DNA of 12,671 nt from Rhodobacterales bacterium CG2_30_65_12 (GTDB lineage: Bacteria; Pseudomonadota; Alphaproteobacteria; Rhodobacterales; Rhodobacteraceae). Shown here in pieces: positions 6,150 through 12,671 of the stretch. The stretch covers positions 1 to 12,671 of the forward strand of contig MNZL01000104.1 in NCBI GenBank assembly GCA_001873585.1, written 5' to 3'. The translations under genes and the position numbers were made by a program. The notes beneath the pieces are model-generated. The model made no database searches. It was given only the letters and a program-made list of their open reading frames with translations, and was not told where the DNA came from. How positions within the stretch are numbered: position 1 is the stretch's first letter; the number at the start of each line of letters is the position of its first letter.

Positions 6150-7031
6150 CTACTCGCCGCCGCCCAGTTGGTGAACGTAAGCTGCGACGGCGTTGATCTT
6201 GGCGTCGTCGAACAGCGGGTTGAGCCCCCAGGGCGGCATGACGCCGAACGGGCCGACACGCACCGAATGCTCGACTTCCTCGAACGAAGAGCCATGCAGC
6301 CAGATGGCATCGGCGAGGTTCGGCGCGCCGGTAGCCTCGATGCCGTTGGCGAGGCTGCCCCTGCCATCTTCGCCGTGGCACGCCACGCAGTTTTCCGCAA
6401 ACAAGGCCGCCCCCGTGGGCACATCGCCGATCTCGCTCTCAAGTCCGGAAAGCGAGCGAACATAGGCCACGAGGTTGGTGATTTCCTCATCTTCCAGGTA
6501 GTCGTCGCCGAAGGCCGGCATTTGCGAAAAACGGGCGTTATCCTCGTCCTCGGTATTACGCACGCCGTGCCGGATCGTGTAGGCGATCGACTCGATGTCG
6601 CCGCCCCAGAGCCAGTCGTTGTCGAGCAGGTTCGGGTAGCCCTTGGCCCCCGCTGCGCCCGAGCCATGGCACTGTGAGCAGTAGGTGGCGAAAGTCGCCC
6701 GGCCCGACTGGATCGCGTAGTTATAGACATCGGGATTGTCGGCCAGAGTGGTGAGATCAGCCGAGGCAAGCTGCGCCTCGACCTCGCCGTTCATCGCCTC
6801 GAACTTTTCGATGTCCGCGGCCACTTCTCCACGGGTCGAGAAGCCGAGCAGGCCCGGGGTGGCCGATTTGAAGAGCGGCCAGGCCGGATAGGCGATCGAG
6901 TAGCCGATGCCAAAGATGATGCAGGCGTAGAAAACATACACCCACCAGCGCGGCAGCGGATTGTTGAGTTCCTGGATGCCATCCCACTCATGTCCAGTGG
7001 TGTTAACCTTGTTTTTGTCGTCTTTACTCAA
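6150..7031 (-). CDS. ccoP: cbb3-type cytochrome c oxidase diheme subunit CcoP
   Basis: The 293-residue protein is the membrane-anchored diheme cytochrome c that accepts electrons from soluble or membrane cytochromes and passes them toward CcoO and CcoN. A typical N-terminus (EWDGIQELNNPLPRWWVYVF) leads into one membrane helix at about 29-50. Two periplasmic cytochrome c domains follow, with heme motifs CSQCH (Cys118, Cys121, His122) and CVACH (Cys215, Cys218, His219). Likely axial methionines are Met171 (QMPAF) and Met265 (VMPPWG). The start is TTG at 7031, chosen because AAGGAGG (7045-7039) stands 7 bases upstream and the sequence MSKDDKNKVN fits the family. It is the last gene of ccoNOQP, 29 bases after ccoQ. 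The stop is followed by two hairpins. Confidence 0.96.
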   Translation of the reverse strand: MSKDDKNKVNTTGHEWDGIQELNNPLPRWWVYVFYACIIFGIGYSIAYPAWPLFKSATPGLLGFSTRGEVAADIEKFEAMNGEVEAQLASADLTTLADNPDVYNYAIQSGRATFATYCSQCHGSGAAGAKGYPNLLDNDWLWGGDIESIAYTIRHGVRNTEDEDNARFSQMPAFGDDYLEDEEITNLVAYVRSLSGLESEIGDVPTGAALFAENCVACHGEDGRGSLANGIEATGAPNLADAIWLHGSSFEEVEHSVRVGPFGVMPPWGLNPLFDDAKINAVAAYVHQLGGGE

Positions 7032-7038
7032 AGCCGGT

Positions 7039-7045
7039 CCTCCTT
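7039..7045 (-). promoter_or_regulatory. Strong ribosome binding site for the TTG start of ccoP
   Basis: AAGGAGG is fully complementary to the 16S rRNA 3' end and lies 7 bases before TTG 7031. The strong site may make up for the poor start codon. Confidence 0.7.
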
Positions 7046-7054
7046 GATTGAGCG

Positions 7055-7070
7055 CCGGGATTACTCCCGG
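7055..7070 (-). repeat. Hairpin with the ccoQ stop codon in its loop
   Basis: CCGGGA (7055-7060) and TCCCGG (7065-7070) form a perfect 6-bp stem. The 4-base loop (7061-7064) contains the TAA of ccoQ. It lies 9 bases before the ccoP ribosome binding site. It may fine-tune translation or mRNA decay between ccoQ and ccoP. CCGGT-C-ACCGG at 7067-7077 overlaps it as an alternative pairing. Confidence 0.4.
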
Positions 7071-7249
7071 TCACCGGCAGGTTTGTCTTCGTTGCGGAAA
7101 GGGATGCCGGCCGTGTCCTTGTGGATGGCGTTGCTGCCCGGGCGAAAGGCCCAGACAACAACCCCGATGAAGAACACGAACATGGCCAGCAGAACCCAGC
7201 TATCCGCGATCGCGCGGAAAATCGAATAGGTGTCCTGACCTTCCATCAT
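7061..7249 (-). CDS. ccoQ: Small cbb3 oxidase subunit CcoQ
   Basis: This 62-residue protein has one membrane helix (about 17-36) ending in WAFRPGS, followed by a short polar tail. Size, the VVWAFRPG segment and the position between ccoO and ccoP identify it as CcoQ/FixQ. It binds no cofactor. In Rhodobacter and Bradyrhizobium CcoQ has been linked to stability of the complex, and in R. sphaeroides also to redox signalling through the Prr system. Two consecutive ATG codons (7249 and 7246) are possible starts. GGGAG lies only about 4 bases before the first and about 7 before the second, so the second may be the real one; the difference is a single residue. It begins 9 bases after the ccoO stop. 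Confidence 0.92.
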   Translation of the reverse strand: MMEGQDTYSIFRAIADSWVLLAMFVFFIGVVVWAFRPGSNAIHKDTAGIPFRNEDKPAGDRE

Positions 7250-7258
7250 CCCACTCCC

Positions 7259-8008
7259 TTACCGGCTCGCGTCGGGTTCGAAGGTCTCGAAATCGACCAT
7301 CGTGCCGAGCACCTGCAAATACGCGATCAGCGCATCCATTTCGGTGACTTCGGCTTGCCCGTCGAAGTTGCGCGCCTGCGCCCCTGGGTAACGTTCGATC
7401 AGAGCGTCGGAGTCTGCATCTTCAAAAACGTTGCCGTCGGGATCGGCCTGGCTCCAGAAATCCGCCCCGGCCAGCGCGACCTGCTCGTCAGAGTAAGGCA
7501 CACCGACGAACCGGTTGGTGGCAATGTTGTCCGAGATATATGTGCTCTCGGGCGTAATCACCTTGTCCATCAGGAAGCCATACTTCGGCATCACCGATTC
7601 CGGCACCACCGACTGCGGATTGGTCAGGTGGTCGGTGTGCCACGCGTCGGAGTAGCGGCCACCCACGCGGGCGAGGTCAGGCCCCGTCCGCTTCGAGCCC
7701 CACTGGAACGGGTGGTCGTACATCGACTCCGCTGCCAGTGAGTAATGCCCGTAGCGCTCTACCTCGTCACGCATCGGCCGGATCATCTGGCTGTGACAGA
7801 CGTAGCAGCCCTCGCGGACGTAGATATTCCGGCCCGCAAGCTCGAGCGGGGCGTAGGGGCGCACGCCCTCTACTTCCTCGATCGTGTTCTCGAGATAGAA
7901 CAGCGGTGCGATTTCGACGATGCCGCCGATGGTCACAACCAGAAGCGAGAAGATGAGCAGAAGCGTTGCGTTCTTCTCGATGATGACGTGTTTGTCGATA
8001 AGTGCCAT
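7259..8008 (-). CDS. ccoO: cbb3-type cytochrome c oxidase monoheme subunit CcoO
   Basis: The 249-residue membrane-anchored cytochrome c relays electrons from CcoP to the heme b of CcoN. One membrane helix at about 13-34 is followed by a periplasmic domain with the heme motif CYVCH (Cys68, Cys71, His72), embedded in the characteristic REGCYVCHSQMIRP. Met140 in ESVMPKY is the likely axial ligand. The DHPFQWGSKRTGPDLARVGG stretch is typical of CcoO. Its ribosome binding site AAGGAGGG overlaps the ccoN stop codon, 8 bases before ATG, so reinitiation after ccoN is likely. Confidence 0.97.
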   Translation of the reverse strand: MALIDKHVIIEKNATLLLIFSLLVVTIGGIVEIAPLFYLENTIEEVEGVRPYAPLELAGRNIYVREGCYVCHSQMIRPMRDEVERYGHYSLAAESMYDHPFQWGSKRTGPDLARVGGRYSDAWHTDHLTNPQSVVPESVMPKYGFLMDKVITPESTYISDNIATNRFVGVPYSDEQVALAGADFWSQADPDGNVFEDADSDALIERYPGAQARNFDGQAEVTEMDALIAYLQVLGTMVDFETFEPDASR

Positions 8009-8016
8009 ATCACCGG

Positions 8017-8025
8017 CCCTCCTTA
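8017..8025 (-). promoter_or_regulatory. ccoN stop codon fused to the ccoO ribosome binding site (TAAGGAGGG)
   Basis: The TAA of ccoN (8025-8023) supplies the first bases of AAGGAGGG. A terminating ribosome is therefore placed directly on the ccoO initiation region, which would help keep the two subunits in ratio. Confidence 0.65.
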
Positions 8026-9618
8026 TTCAGCCGGCGCCGCGGCAGCGGTGGTATGCGCCAGAGGCGCCCGCGTGACGGTCATCCAGAGGTTGTAGGCCAT
8101 GATGAGCGCGCCGGAGAGGTAGAGAATACCACCGGTGCCGCGCACCACATACATCGGGAACTTGGCCGCCACGGTGTCGGCGAACGAGTTCACGAGGAAG
8201 CCCTGCGCATCAATCTCACGCCACATCAGGCCTTCCATGATCCCCGACACCCACATCGACGACGCGTAGAAGATGATGCCGATCGTGGCGAGCCAGAAGT
8301 GCCAGGAGACGAGGCGGGTCGAATAGAGGCCCGTCTTGTTCCACAGGCGCGGGAACAGGAAGTAGAGCGCGCCGAAGGTGATCATGCCGTTCCAGCCGAG
8401 CGCCCCCGAGTGCACATGACCGATTGTCCAGTCGGTGTAGTGCGACAGCGAGTTCACCGCCCGGATCGACATCATCGGGCCTTCGAAGGTCGACATGCCG
8501 TAGAACCCGACCGACACCACCATCATCCGGATGATCGGATCGGTGCGTAGCTTGTCCCAGGCGCCCGAAAGCGTCATCAGACCGTTGATCATGCCGCCCC
8601 AGGAGGGCATCCACAAGATGATCGAGAACACCATGCCCAGCGTGCCAGCCCAATCGGGCAGCGCGGTGTAGTGCAGGTGGTGCGGACCGGCCCAGATATA
8701 GAGGAAGATCAGTGCCCAGAAGTGGATGATCGACAGCTTGTAGCTGAAAACCGGGCGTTCAGCCTGTTTTGGCACGAAATAATACATCATCCCGAGGAAA
8801 CCTGCGGTGAGGAAGAAGCCCACGGCGTTGTGGCCATACCACCACTGCACCATTGCGTCTTGAACCCCCGCGAAGACCTGCACCGACTTGGAGCCGAACA
8901 GGCTGACCGGGATCGCGAGGTTGTTGATCACGTGCAGCATGGCGATGGTGATGATGAACGAAAGATAGAACCAGTTGGCCACGTAGATGTGCGGCTCCTT
9001 GCGCTTCATCAGGGTGCCGAGAAAGAGCAGAAGATAGCCAACCCAAACGATGGTGAGCCACCAGTCGGTATACCATTCAAACTCGGCATATTCCTTCGAC
9101 TGGGTCGCGCCAAGCACATAGCCCGTGGCAGCCAGCAGGATGGTGATCTGGTAGCCCCAGAACACGAACCACGCCAGCGAATCGTTCCAGAGCCGCGCGC
9201 CGGTGGTGCGCTGAACCACATACATCGACGTGGTCACCAGCCCGGTGCCGCCGAAAGCGAAGATCACCGCCGACGTGTGGAGCGGCCGCAGACGACCGAA
9301 GTTCATGAAGCCCTGCGCCCATTCGAAGTTCAGGTTCGGGAACGCCAGGAGGAAGGCGATCCAGGTCCCCACCAGAAACCCGACGACGGCCCAGAAGGCC
9401 GTCAGAATAACGCCTATCCGAATGGGGCCGTCCAGATACCCGGTTTTCGGCGCACTCTCATTTCCCATACCCCGCAAGGCATAGATGAACGCCACGGCGG
9501 CGCTCAGGAAGCCGATCAGCGCCGCAACCAGATAGGCCGGGTCGCGGGCTTCGCTCGCAAGGTACAGCGTAAACAAGGCCGCAAGGCCCAGCAGTACCAG
9601 TTTAAGGTAGTTCCACAT
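8023..9618 (-). CDS. ccoN: cbb3-type cytochrome c oxidase catalytic subunit CcoN
   Basis: The 531-residue heme-copper oxidase subunit I (C family) reduces O2 to water at a heme b3-CuB centre and pumps protons. About 14 membrane segments fit the hydrophobic profile. The expected ligands can be placed: His114 (RPLHTSAV) and His403 for low-spin heme b; His263 (WWYGHNAVGF), His313 and His314 (AGPHHLHY) for CuB; His401 (IGHVHSG) for heme b3. Tyr307 (FLYIWAGPHH), six residues before His313, corresponds to the Tyr cross-linked to a CuB His in C-type oxidases. The start ATG 9618 has AAGGGA 6 bases upstream. It is the first gene of ccoNOQP. A perfect FNR box is centred 113 bases before the ATG, so expression should rise at low oxygen. 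Confidence 0.98.
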   Translation of the reverse strand: MWNYLKLVLLGLAALFTLYLASEARDPAYLVAALIGFLSAAVAFIYALRGMGNESAPKTGYLDGPIRIGVILTAFWAVVGFLVGTWIAFLLAFPNLNFEWAQGFMNFGRLRPLHTSAVIFAFGGTGLVTTSMYVVQRTTGARLWNDSLAWFVFWGYQITILLAATGYVLGATQSKEYAEFEWYTDWWLTIVWVGYLLLFLGTLMKRKEPHIYVANWFYLSFIITIAMLHVINNLAIPVSLFGSKSVQVFAGVQDAMVQWWYGHNAVGFFLTAGFLGMMYYFVPKQAERPVFSYKLSIIHFWALIFLYIWAGPHHLHYTALPDWAGTLGMVFSIILWMPSWGGMINGLMTLSGAWDKLRTDPIIRMMVVSVGFYGMSTFEGPMMSIRAVNSLSHYTDWTIGHVHSGALGWNGMITFGALYFLFPRLWNKTGLYSTRLVSWHFWLATIGIIFYASSMWVSGIMEGLMWREIDAQGFLVNSFADTVAAKFPMYVVRGTGGILYLSGALIMAYNLWMTVTRAPLAHTTAAAAPAE

Positions 9619-9724
9619 TTCTCGTCCCTTCGTCTCTCTCAGTTGCCCTCAAAATGGGAGATACACCCGTCCCCTGAGGACAATCGTCGACTTTAGTGGG
9701 TGCAGCCTATCCGCCACACCCGCT

Positions 9725-9738
9725 TTGATCTATATCAA
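9725..9738 (-). promoter_or_regulatory. Perfect FNR/FnrL box upstream of ccoN
   Basis: TTGAT-CTAT-ATCAA matches all ten consensus bases. If it acts at -41.5, transcription of ccoN would start near 9690, with a leader of about 72 bases. No good -10 hexamer lies at that exact spacing (CACCCA at 9702-9697); ACTAAA (9697-9692), five bases further on, is a better candidate and would shift the start to about 9685. Confidence 0.85.
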
Positions 9739-9816
9739 TTTTGCACTTGCCCCGCGCCCTCTCGCCGCACCCCCTTGAACCGCGCCGAAGCGCCGCGACA
9801 CGGTGCAACGTCGGTT

Positions 9817-9830
9817 TTGACCCATATCAA
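9817..9830 (+). promoter_or_regulatory. Near-perfect FNR/FnrL box upstream of the universal stress protein gene
   Basis: TTGAC-CCAT-ATCAA differs from the consensus at one base. It is centred 92 bases from the ccoN box and about 86 bases before the ATG of the divergent stress gene. At class II spacing the -10 would be CAATTT (9853-9858) and transcription would start near 9865. It could also act as a distal site for ccoN. Confidence 0.7.
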
Positions 9831-9909
9831 GGAAACCTTCGCGGCCCGGGTGCAATTTGGCTCCAAAGCGCGGTGATGCCCGCGCACAACCAGACAGAAA
9901 GGGCAAATA

Positions 9910-10749
9910 ATGGCCTTCCGGACGATCACCACGATCCTGACCGACCCGGAGACGAACGCCGCGTCGATCACGGCGGCGATGGAGTTGGCCCGCCGCGAGG
10001 AAGCGCATCTCGATGTGCTCTGCCTTGGCATCGACCGGACCCAGCCCGGCTTTTACTACGCCGGCGCCAACGCCATGATCGTGCAGGATAACCTTACCCA
10101 GGCACGCGAGGATTCCGTGCGCCTTGAGGCCCATGCCACCAAGTTGCTCGAAGGCGCGCCATACCCTTGGGGCGCCACGGCAATCTCGTCGCAGATGGTG
10201 GCGCTGAACGGTCTCGTCGCCCATCGCACCCGGTTTTCCGATCTGGTGGTGCTGGCGCGCCCGTACGGCCCCGGACGGAGCCACGATTGCGAGGCGATCA
10301 CCGAAGCGGCGATGTTCGACGGCGATGCGCCGGTTTTGATCCAGCCCGACAACACGCCATTTCCCGATGAAATCAACACGGTGATGGTGGCTTGGAATGA
10401 ATCGACCGAGGCGCTGCGCGCGGTGCGCGCCGCGCTGCCATTCTTGCAGCGGGCCGACACCGTGAACATCGCCATCGTCGATCCGCCGCAGCACGGGCCG
10501 GAACGGTCCGACCCGGGCGGCGCGCTCAGCCAGATGCTCTCGCGCCACGGAGTGCGACCGGAGGTTTCGGTATTGTCGAAAACCCTGCCGCGCGTCTGCG
10601 ACGTGCTGATCCGCCATGCCGGCGATATCGGTGCCGACATGATCGTGATGGGGGCCTACAGCCATTCGCGCTTCCGCGAATCCATTCTCGGGGGCGCCAC
10701 GCGCAATATGCTCGAACTGGCCCAGGTGCCGGTGCTGATGGCGCACTGA
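9910..10749 (+). CDS. Tandem universal stress protein (UspA family)
   Basis: The 279-residue protein consists of two Usp domains (about 1-147 and 155-279). The second has the nucleotide-binding-type ending MGAYSHSRFRESILGGAT: Gly248 and Gly261/Gly262 are present, but the second Gly of the usual GxxG is Ser251. The first domain lacks this signature, so at most the C-terminal half is likely to bind ATP. AAAGGG stands about 6 bases before the ATG at 9910. Usp-like genes divergent from ccoN are known in Rhodobacter relatives (orf277-type, almost the same length). An FNR-like box in the shared regulatory region suggests low-oxygen induction. Its role in oxidase function is not established. A strong terminator follows 26 bases after the stop. 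Confidence 0.92.
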   Translation: MAFRTITTILTDPETNAASITAAMELARREEAHLDVLCLGIDRTQPGFYYAGANAMIVQDNLTQAREDSVRLEAHATKLLEGAPYPWGATAISSQMVALNGLVAHRTRFSDLVVLARPYGPGRSHDCEAITEAAMFDGDAPVLIQPDNTPFPDEINTVMVAWNESTEALRAVRAALPFLQRADTVNIAIVDPPQHGPERSDPGGALSQMLSRHGVRPEVSVLSKTLPRVCDVLIRHAGDIGADMIVMGAYSHSRFRESILGGATRNMLELAQVPVLMAH

Positions 10750-10775
10750 AAGGTTTCGTTTCTCCCTGAAAAACT

Positions 10776-10804
10776 GGCCGGAGCCGCGCACTCCGGCCTT
10801 TTTT
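10776..10804 (+). terminator. Strong rho-independent terminator of the usp gene, probably bidirectional
   Basis: GGCCGGAG (10776-10783) and CTCCGGCC (10791-10798) form a perfect 8-bp stem with a 7-base loop, followed by six T (10799-10804). Read on the minus strand, the same stem is followed after two bases by TTTTT, so it can also end the convergent carboxypeptidase transcript. Confidence 0.93.
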
Positions 10805-10851
10805 CGGCCTGGCGCTCGAATCGCCTGGCCCGCGCGTGGCGGGGCGTCTGA

Positions 10852-12414
10852 TCAGCTCGGCCCGATCACCCGGCAGCTCGTCGAGCGCGCTTCGAGGCGG
10901 CGGCAGGCAAGCTCGGCGCTCTCTTCGGTCAGGCCGACGAAATTCGCGTCGAACCCCTGCGGGCTGCGGGCAACCTTGCGCAGCGCCTCGCCCAGCGTGG
11001 AAAGCTCCACCAGCGCGGTTTTGAGCAGCACCCGCTCCGCCTCATACTGGCTGGCGTAACGGCCAACGGAGATTGCCCAATGGCGGCCACCTGAGGTGGA
11101 GAGCCGGGTAACGATCTCAGGCGCGACGGGCTCGGCCTGCGCTTGGCGTTCGACCGAGGCGAGGATGATCCCCTCTGGGCGTGGCGGTGGCGCGGGGGCG
11201 GCTTGCGGCGCGGTGGCCGTGACGAGGATGGCCGCTTGCGTCACCTCGGGCGTCACCTCGGGCGTCGGGGCGGGCGTCGCCTGCGGCTTCGGCGCGAGTG
11301 CCGCCACCGCCTCGGCGTCAGGCGGTTGGTCGGGCGCCGGCGCGGCCTCAGCCCCGGGCGCGCTGGCGGCGAGGCCCTCCACCACGTCTTCGATCACCGC
11401 GTTCACCGTCTCCCCCAGCGCGACAAGCACCTCTTCAGACGGGGCAGGTGCCATGTCGGGGCGCGGCTTCGGGCGGATCGAGCGGCTCGGCGCACCGACC
11501 AGCCGAATCGTCTTGCCGGCACCGCCATGATCGGCGTCATTCGCTCCGCCCCCAAGCGGGCCCTGATAGCCGGGCCGCCCCGGCGGGCGCATGGCCACTC
11601 GGGTCGGCACCTGGCGGAAGCCCATATCGAGCAGCTCCGCCACCTGCTTGTTGCGCGATGCTGTCGACTGGCCGCCAAACACCGTGGCGATGATGCGCTT
11701 GCCGTCGCGTTCGGCCGAGGCGACAAGGTTGAACCCCGCAGCGTTGGTGTAGCCTGTCTTGATCCCGTCAGCGCCGCGATAGGCAGAGAGGAACCGGCGG
11801 TTGGTATTGGCCACCTTGCGCCCTTCAATGTCGGTAGAGAGCCGCGAGAACAGGTTGTAATACTCGGGGTAGTCGAAAAACACATGGCGTCCGAGGGTCG
11901 TCATGTCGCGCGCGGTCGACATGTGACCGGCCTCGGTCAGACCGTTCATGTTCTTGAACCGGGTTCGGGTCATGCCCATCGCCTGCGCGGTGCGGTTCAT
12001 CCGGCGGGCAAAGGCGGCTTGCGAGCCCTCGATCGCCTCACCGATCGCAGTGGCGGCATCGTTGGCCGATTTCACCGCTGCGGCGCGGATCAGGTAGCGC
12101 AGGGCGATCTTCTGTCCGGCGCGCAGCCCGAGTTTTGACGGCGGCTCGGCGGCAGCGTTCTTTGAGATCGTCACAATCGTATCAAGGCTGATTTCGCCGT
12201 GCTCGATCGCCTCGAAGGCGATGTAGAGCGTCATCATCTTGGTCAGCGAGGCGGGGTGGAGTTGGGTGTCTGCGTTGCGGGAGTGGATCACCTGGCCGGT
12301 GCGCATATCCATCACCATCGCCGCGTAGGGCGCGGTGAATGCCGCTTTCGCCCCGATCACCATCGCGGCCACGAATAGGAGTATGCGGACAATCTGCCCT
12401 AAACGCGGTTTCAC
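10852..12414 (-). CDS. D-alanyl-D-alanine carboxypeptidase (PBP5-type, S11) with C-terminal SPOR domain
   Basis: The 520-residue protein trims the terminal D-Ala from peptidoglycan stem peptides in the periplasm. An N-terminal hydrophobic segment (about 8-28) is a signal peptide or anchor. The catalytic domain has all three S11 motifs: SLTK (Ser56, Lys59), SAN (Ser116, Asn118) and KTG (219-221). A Pro/Ala-rich low-complexity linker of roughly 130 residues (about 305-435) leads to a C-terminal SPOR domain (about 443-518; HWAISVGRYAS...FVGLTEESAELACRRL). SPOR domains bind denuded glycan strands at the septum, which suggests a division-site role. The usual PBP5 membrane-anchor helix is not visible. 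The start is GTG at 12414, with AGGTGG a few bases upstream; a signal peptide follows directly. The family is secure; the exact dac symbol is not assigned. Confidence 0.94.
   Translation of the reverse strand: MKPRLGQIVRILLFVAAMVIGAKAAFTAPYAAMVMDMRTGQVIHSRNADTQLHPASLTKMMTLYIAFEAIEHGEISLDTIVTISKNAAAEPPSKLGLRAGQKIALRYLIRAAAVKSANDAATAIGEAIEGSQAAFARRMNRTAQAMGMTRTRFKNMNGLTEAGHMSTARDMTTLGRHVFFDYPEYYNLFSRLSTDIEGRKVANTNRRFLSAYRGADGIKTGYTNAAGFNLVASAERDGKRIIATVFGGQSTASRNKQVAELLDMGFRQVPTRVAMRPPGRPGYQGPLGGGANDADHGGAGKTIRLVGAPSRSIRPKPRPDMAPAPSEEVLVALGETVNAVIEDVVEGLAASAPGAEAAPAPDQPPDAEAVAALAPKPQATPAPTPEVTPEVTQAAILVTATAPQAAPAPPPRPEGIILASVERQAQAEPVAPEIVTRLSTSGGRHWAISVGRYASQYEAERVLLKTALVELSTLGEALRKVARSPQGFDANFVGLTEESAELACRRLEARSTSCRVIGPS
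11238..11261 (-). repeat. Two tandem 12-bp repeats inside the carboxypeptidase linker
   Basis: GCGTCACCTCGG occurs twice in direct succession, followed by a partial third copy. On the coding strand it gives the repeated tetrapeptide PEVT-PEVT in the Pro/Ala-rich linker. This looks like slippage-driven length variation in a region under little constraint. Confidence 0.75.
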
Positions 12415-12608
12415 GTCGCCACCTGAATATGCCTCATTTTGCCGGATCTGACGCCCGACTGATTTGGCTCAGGGTAACAGAACCTGCCGCGTCGGAAAAC
12501 ACCCGATTTTCAATTACTTTGTCACTCGTGTTGATGTGCCGCGGGCAAATGTTGGGCCGCGCGCACGCACACCCACAAGATGCTCGATTGTGGCAGCAAT
12601 ATGGCGGT

Positions 12609-12671
12609 TCAGCCTATCTCTGCGAGCACACCCGGCAGCGCGTCGAGAGTCGCGATTTCGGCAAACCGCGG
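12609..12671 (-). CDS. Possible 3' end of an unidentified gene
   Basis: From the window edge the minus strand reads 20 codons to a TGA (12611-12609), ending RFAEIATLDALPGVLAEIG. The ending loosely resembles the C-terminus of HAD-type phosphatases, but this is too short to assign. Another frame is also open to a nearby stop, so reality and frame are uncertain. The 194 bases between this stop and the carboxypeptidase start hold no clear promoter or hairpin that I can support. Confidence 0.35.
   Translation of the reverse strand, partial: PRFAEIATLDALPGVLAEIG

Noticed and set aside
5840..6769. Minus-strand frame of 309 codons overlapping ccoP in another frame
   Set aside because: The overlap is a frame shadow of CcoP, and its 3' extension runs through the hairpins and the AT-rich promoter region with low-complexity translation.
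8671..9696. Plus-strand frame of 341 codons opposite ccoN
   Set aside because: CcoN is complete on the minus strand. This frame has a charged, repetitive composition and no ribosome binding site of note.
9730..10791. Minus-strand frame of 353 codons opposite the universal stress protein
   Set aside because: It is antisense to a well-supported Usp gene, begins within the usp terminator and ends in the ccoN FNR box; its translation is Arg/His/Gly-rich.
11143..12138. Plus-strand frame of 331 codons opposite the carboxypeptidase
   Set aside because: The S11 catalytic motifs and SPOR domain are all on the minus strand. This frame is low-complexity Arg/Gly/His sequence.
1..12671. CRISPR arrays, tRNA or rRNA genes, insertion sequences, phage or toxin-antitoxin modules
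   Set aside because: I looked for spaced repeats, clover-leaf patterns, terminal inverted repeats with a transposase, and small paired genes, and found none.

Overview
The window is about 12.7 kb of GC-rich DNA, almost certainly from an alphaproteobacterium of the Rhodobacter/Roseobacter group (Rhodobacterales). This rests on protein-level resemblance, on the gene order ccoNOQP followed by ccoGHIS with a divergent tandem universal stress protein gene beside ccoN, and on FnrL-type boxes (TTGAT-N4-ATCAA) at the expected promoters. I ran no database search.

Layout. (1) 1-615 (+): the 3' part of a HupE/UreJ_2-family membrane protein, cut by the window edge. (2) 616-858: an intergenic region with a candidate promoter and several palindromes. 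(3) 859-1455 (+): a NarL/FixJ-type regulator whose receiver domain has lost most switch residues. It converges on ccoS with only 15 bases between the stop codons. (4) 1471-5759 (-): ccoG-ccoH-ccoI-ccoS, a tightly packed cbb3 oxidase assembly operon (Cu/Fe-S membrane protein, FixH, copper P-type ATPase, CcoS), preceded by a perfect FNR box with a well-spaced -10 element. (5) 5760-6149: a 390-base intergenic region holding that promoter, an AT-rich tract and two tandem hairpins behind ccoP. (6) 6150-9618 (-): ccoN-ccoO-ccoQ-ccoP, the structural genes of cbb3 cytochrome c oxidase. (7) 9619-9909: a divergent regulatory region with one perfect and one near-perfect FNR box. (8) 9910-10749 (+): a tandem-domain universal stress protein, followed by a strong terminator that probably works in both directions. 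(9) 10852-12414 (-): a PBP5-type D-alanyl-D-alanine carboxypeptidase with a long Pro/Ala linker and a C-terminal SPOR domain. (10) 12609-12671 (-): possibly the last 20 codons of another gene.

Function. ccoN, O and P build the high-affinity terminal oxidase used at low oxygen. CcoQ stabilises it, and CcoG, H, I and S supply copper and assemble it. FNR boxes at ccoN, ccoG and the stress gene suggest one low-oxygen regulon with at least three promoters.

I see no clear novel system. The core is a well-known respiratory locus. The least explained part is the left end: the degenerate response regulator, the palindromes upstream of it, and its terminator-free convergence with ccoS. I recognise no tRNA, rRNA, CRISPR array, insertion sequence or phage gene.
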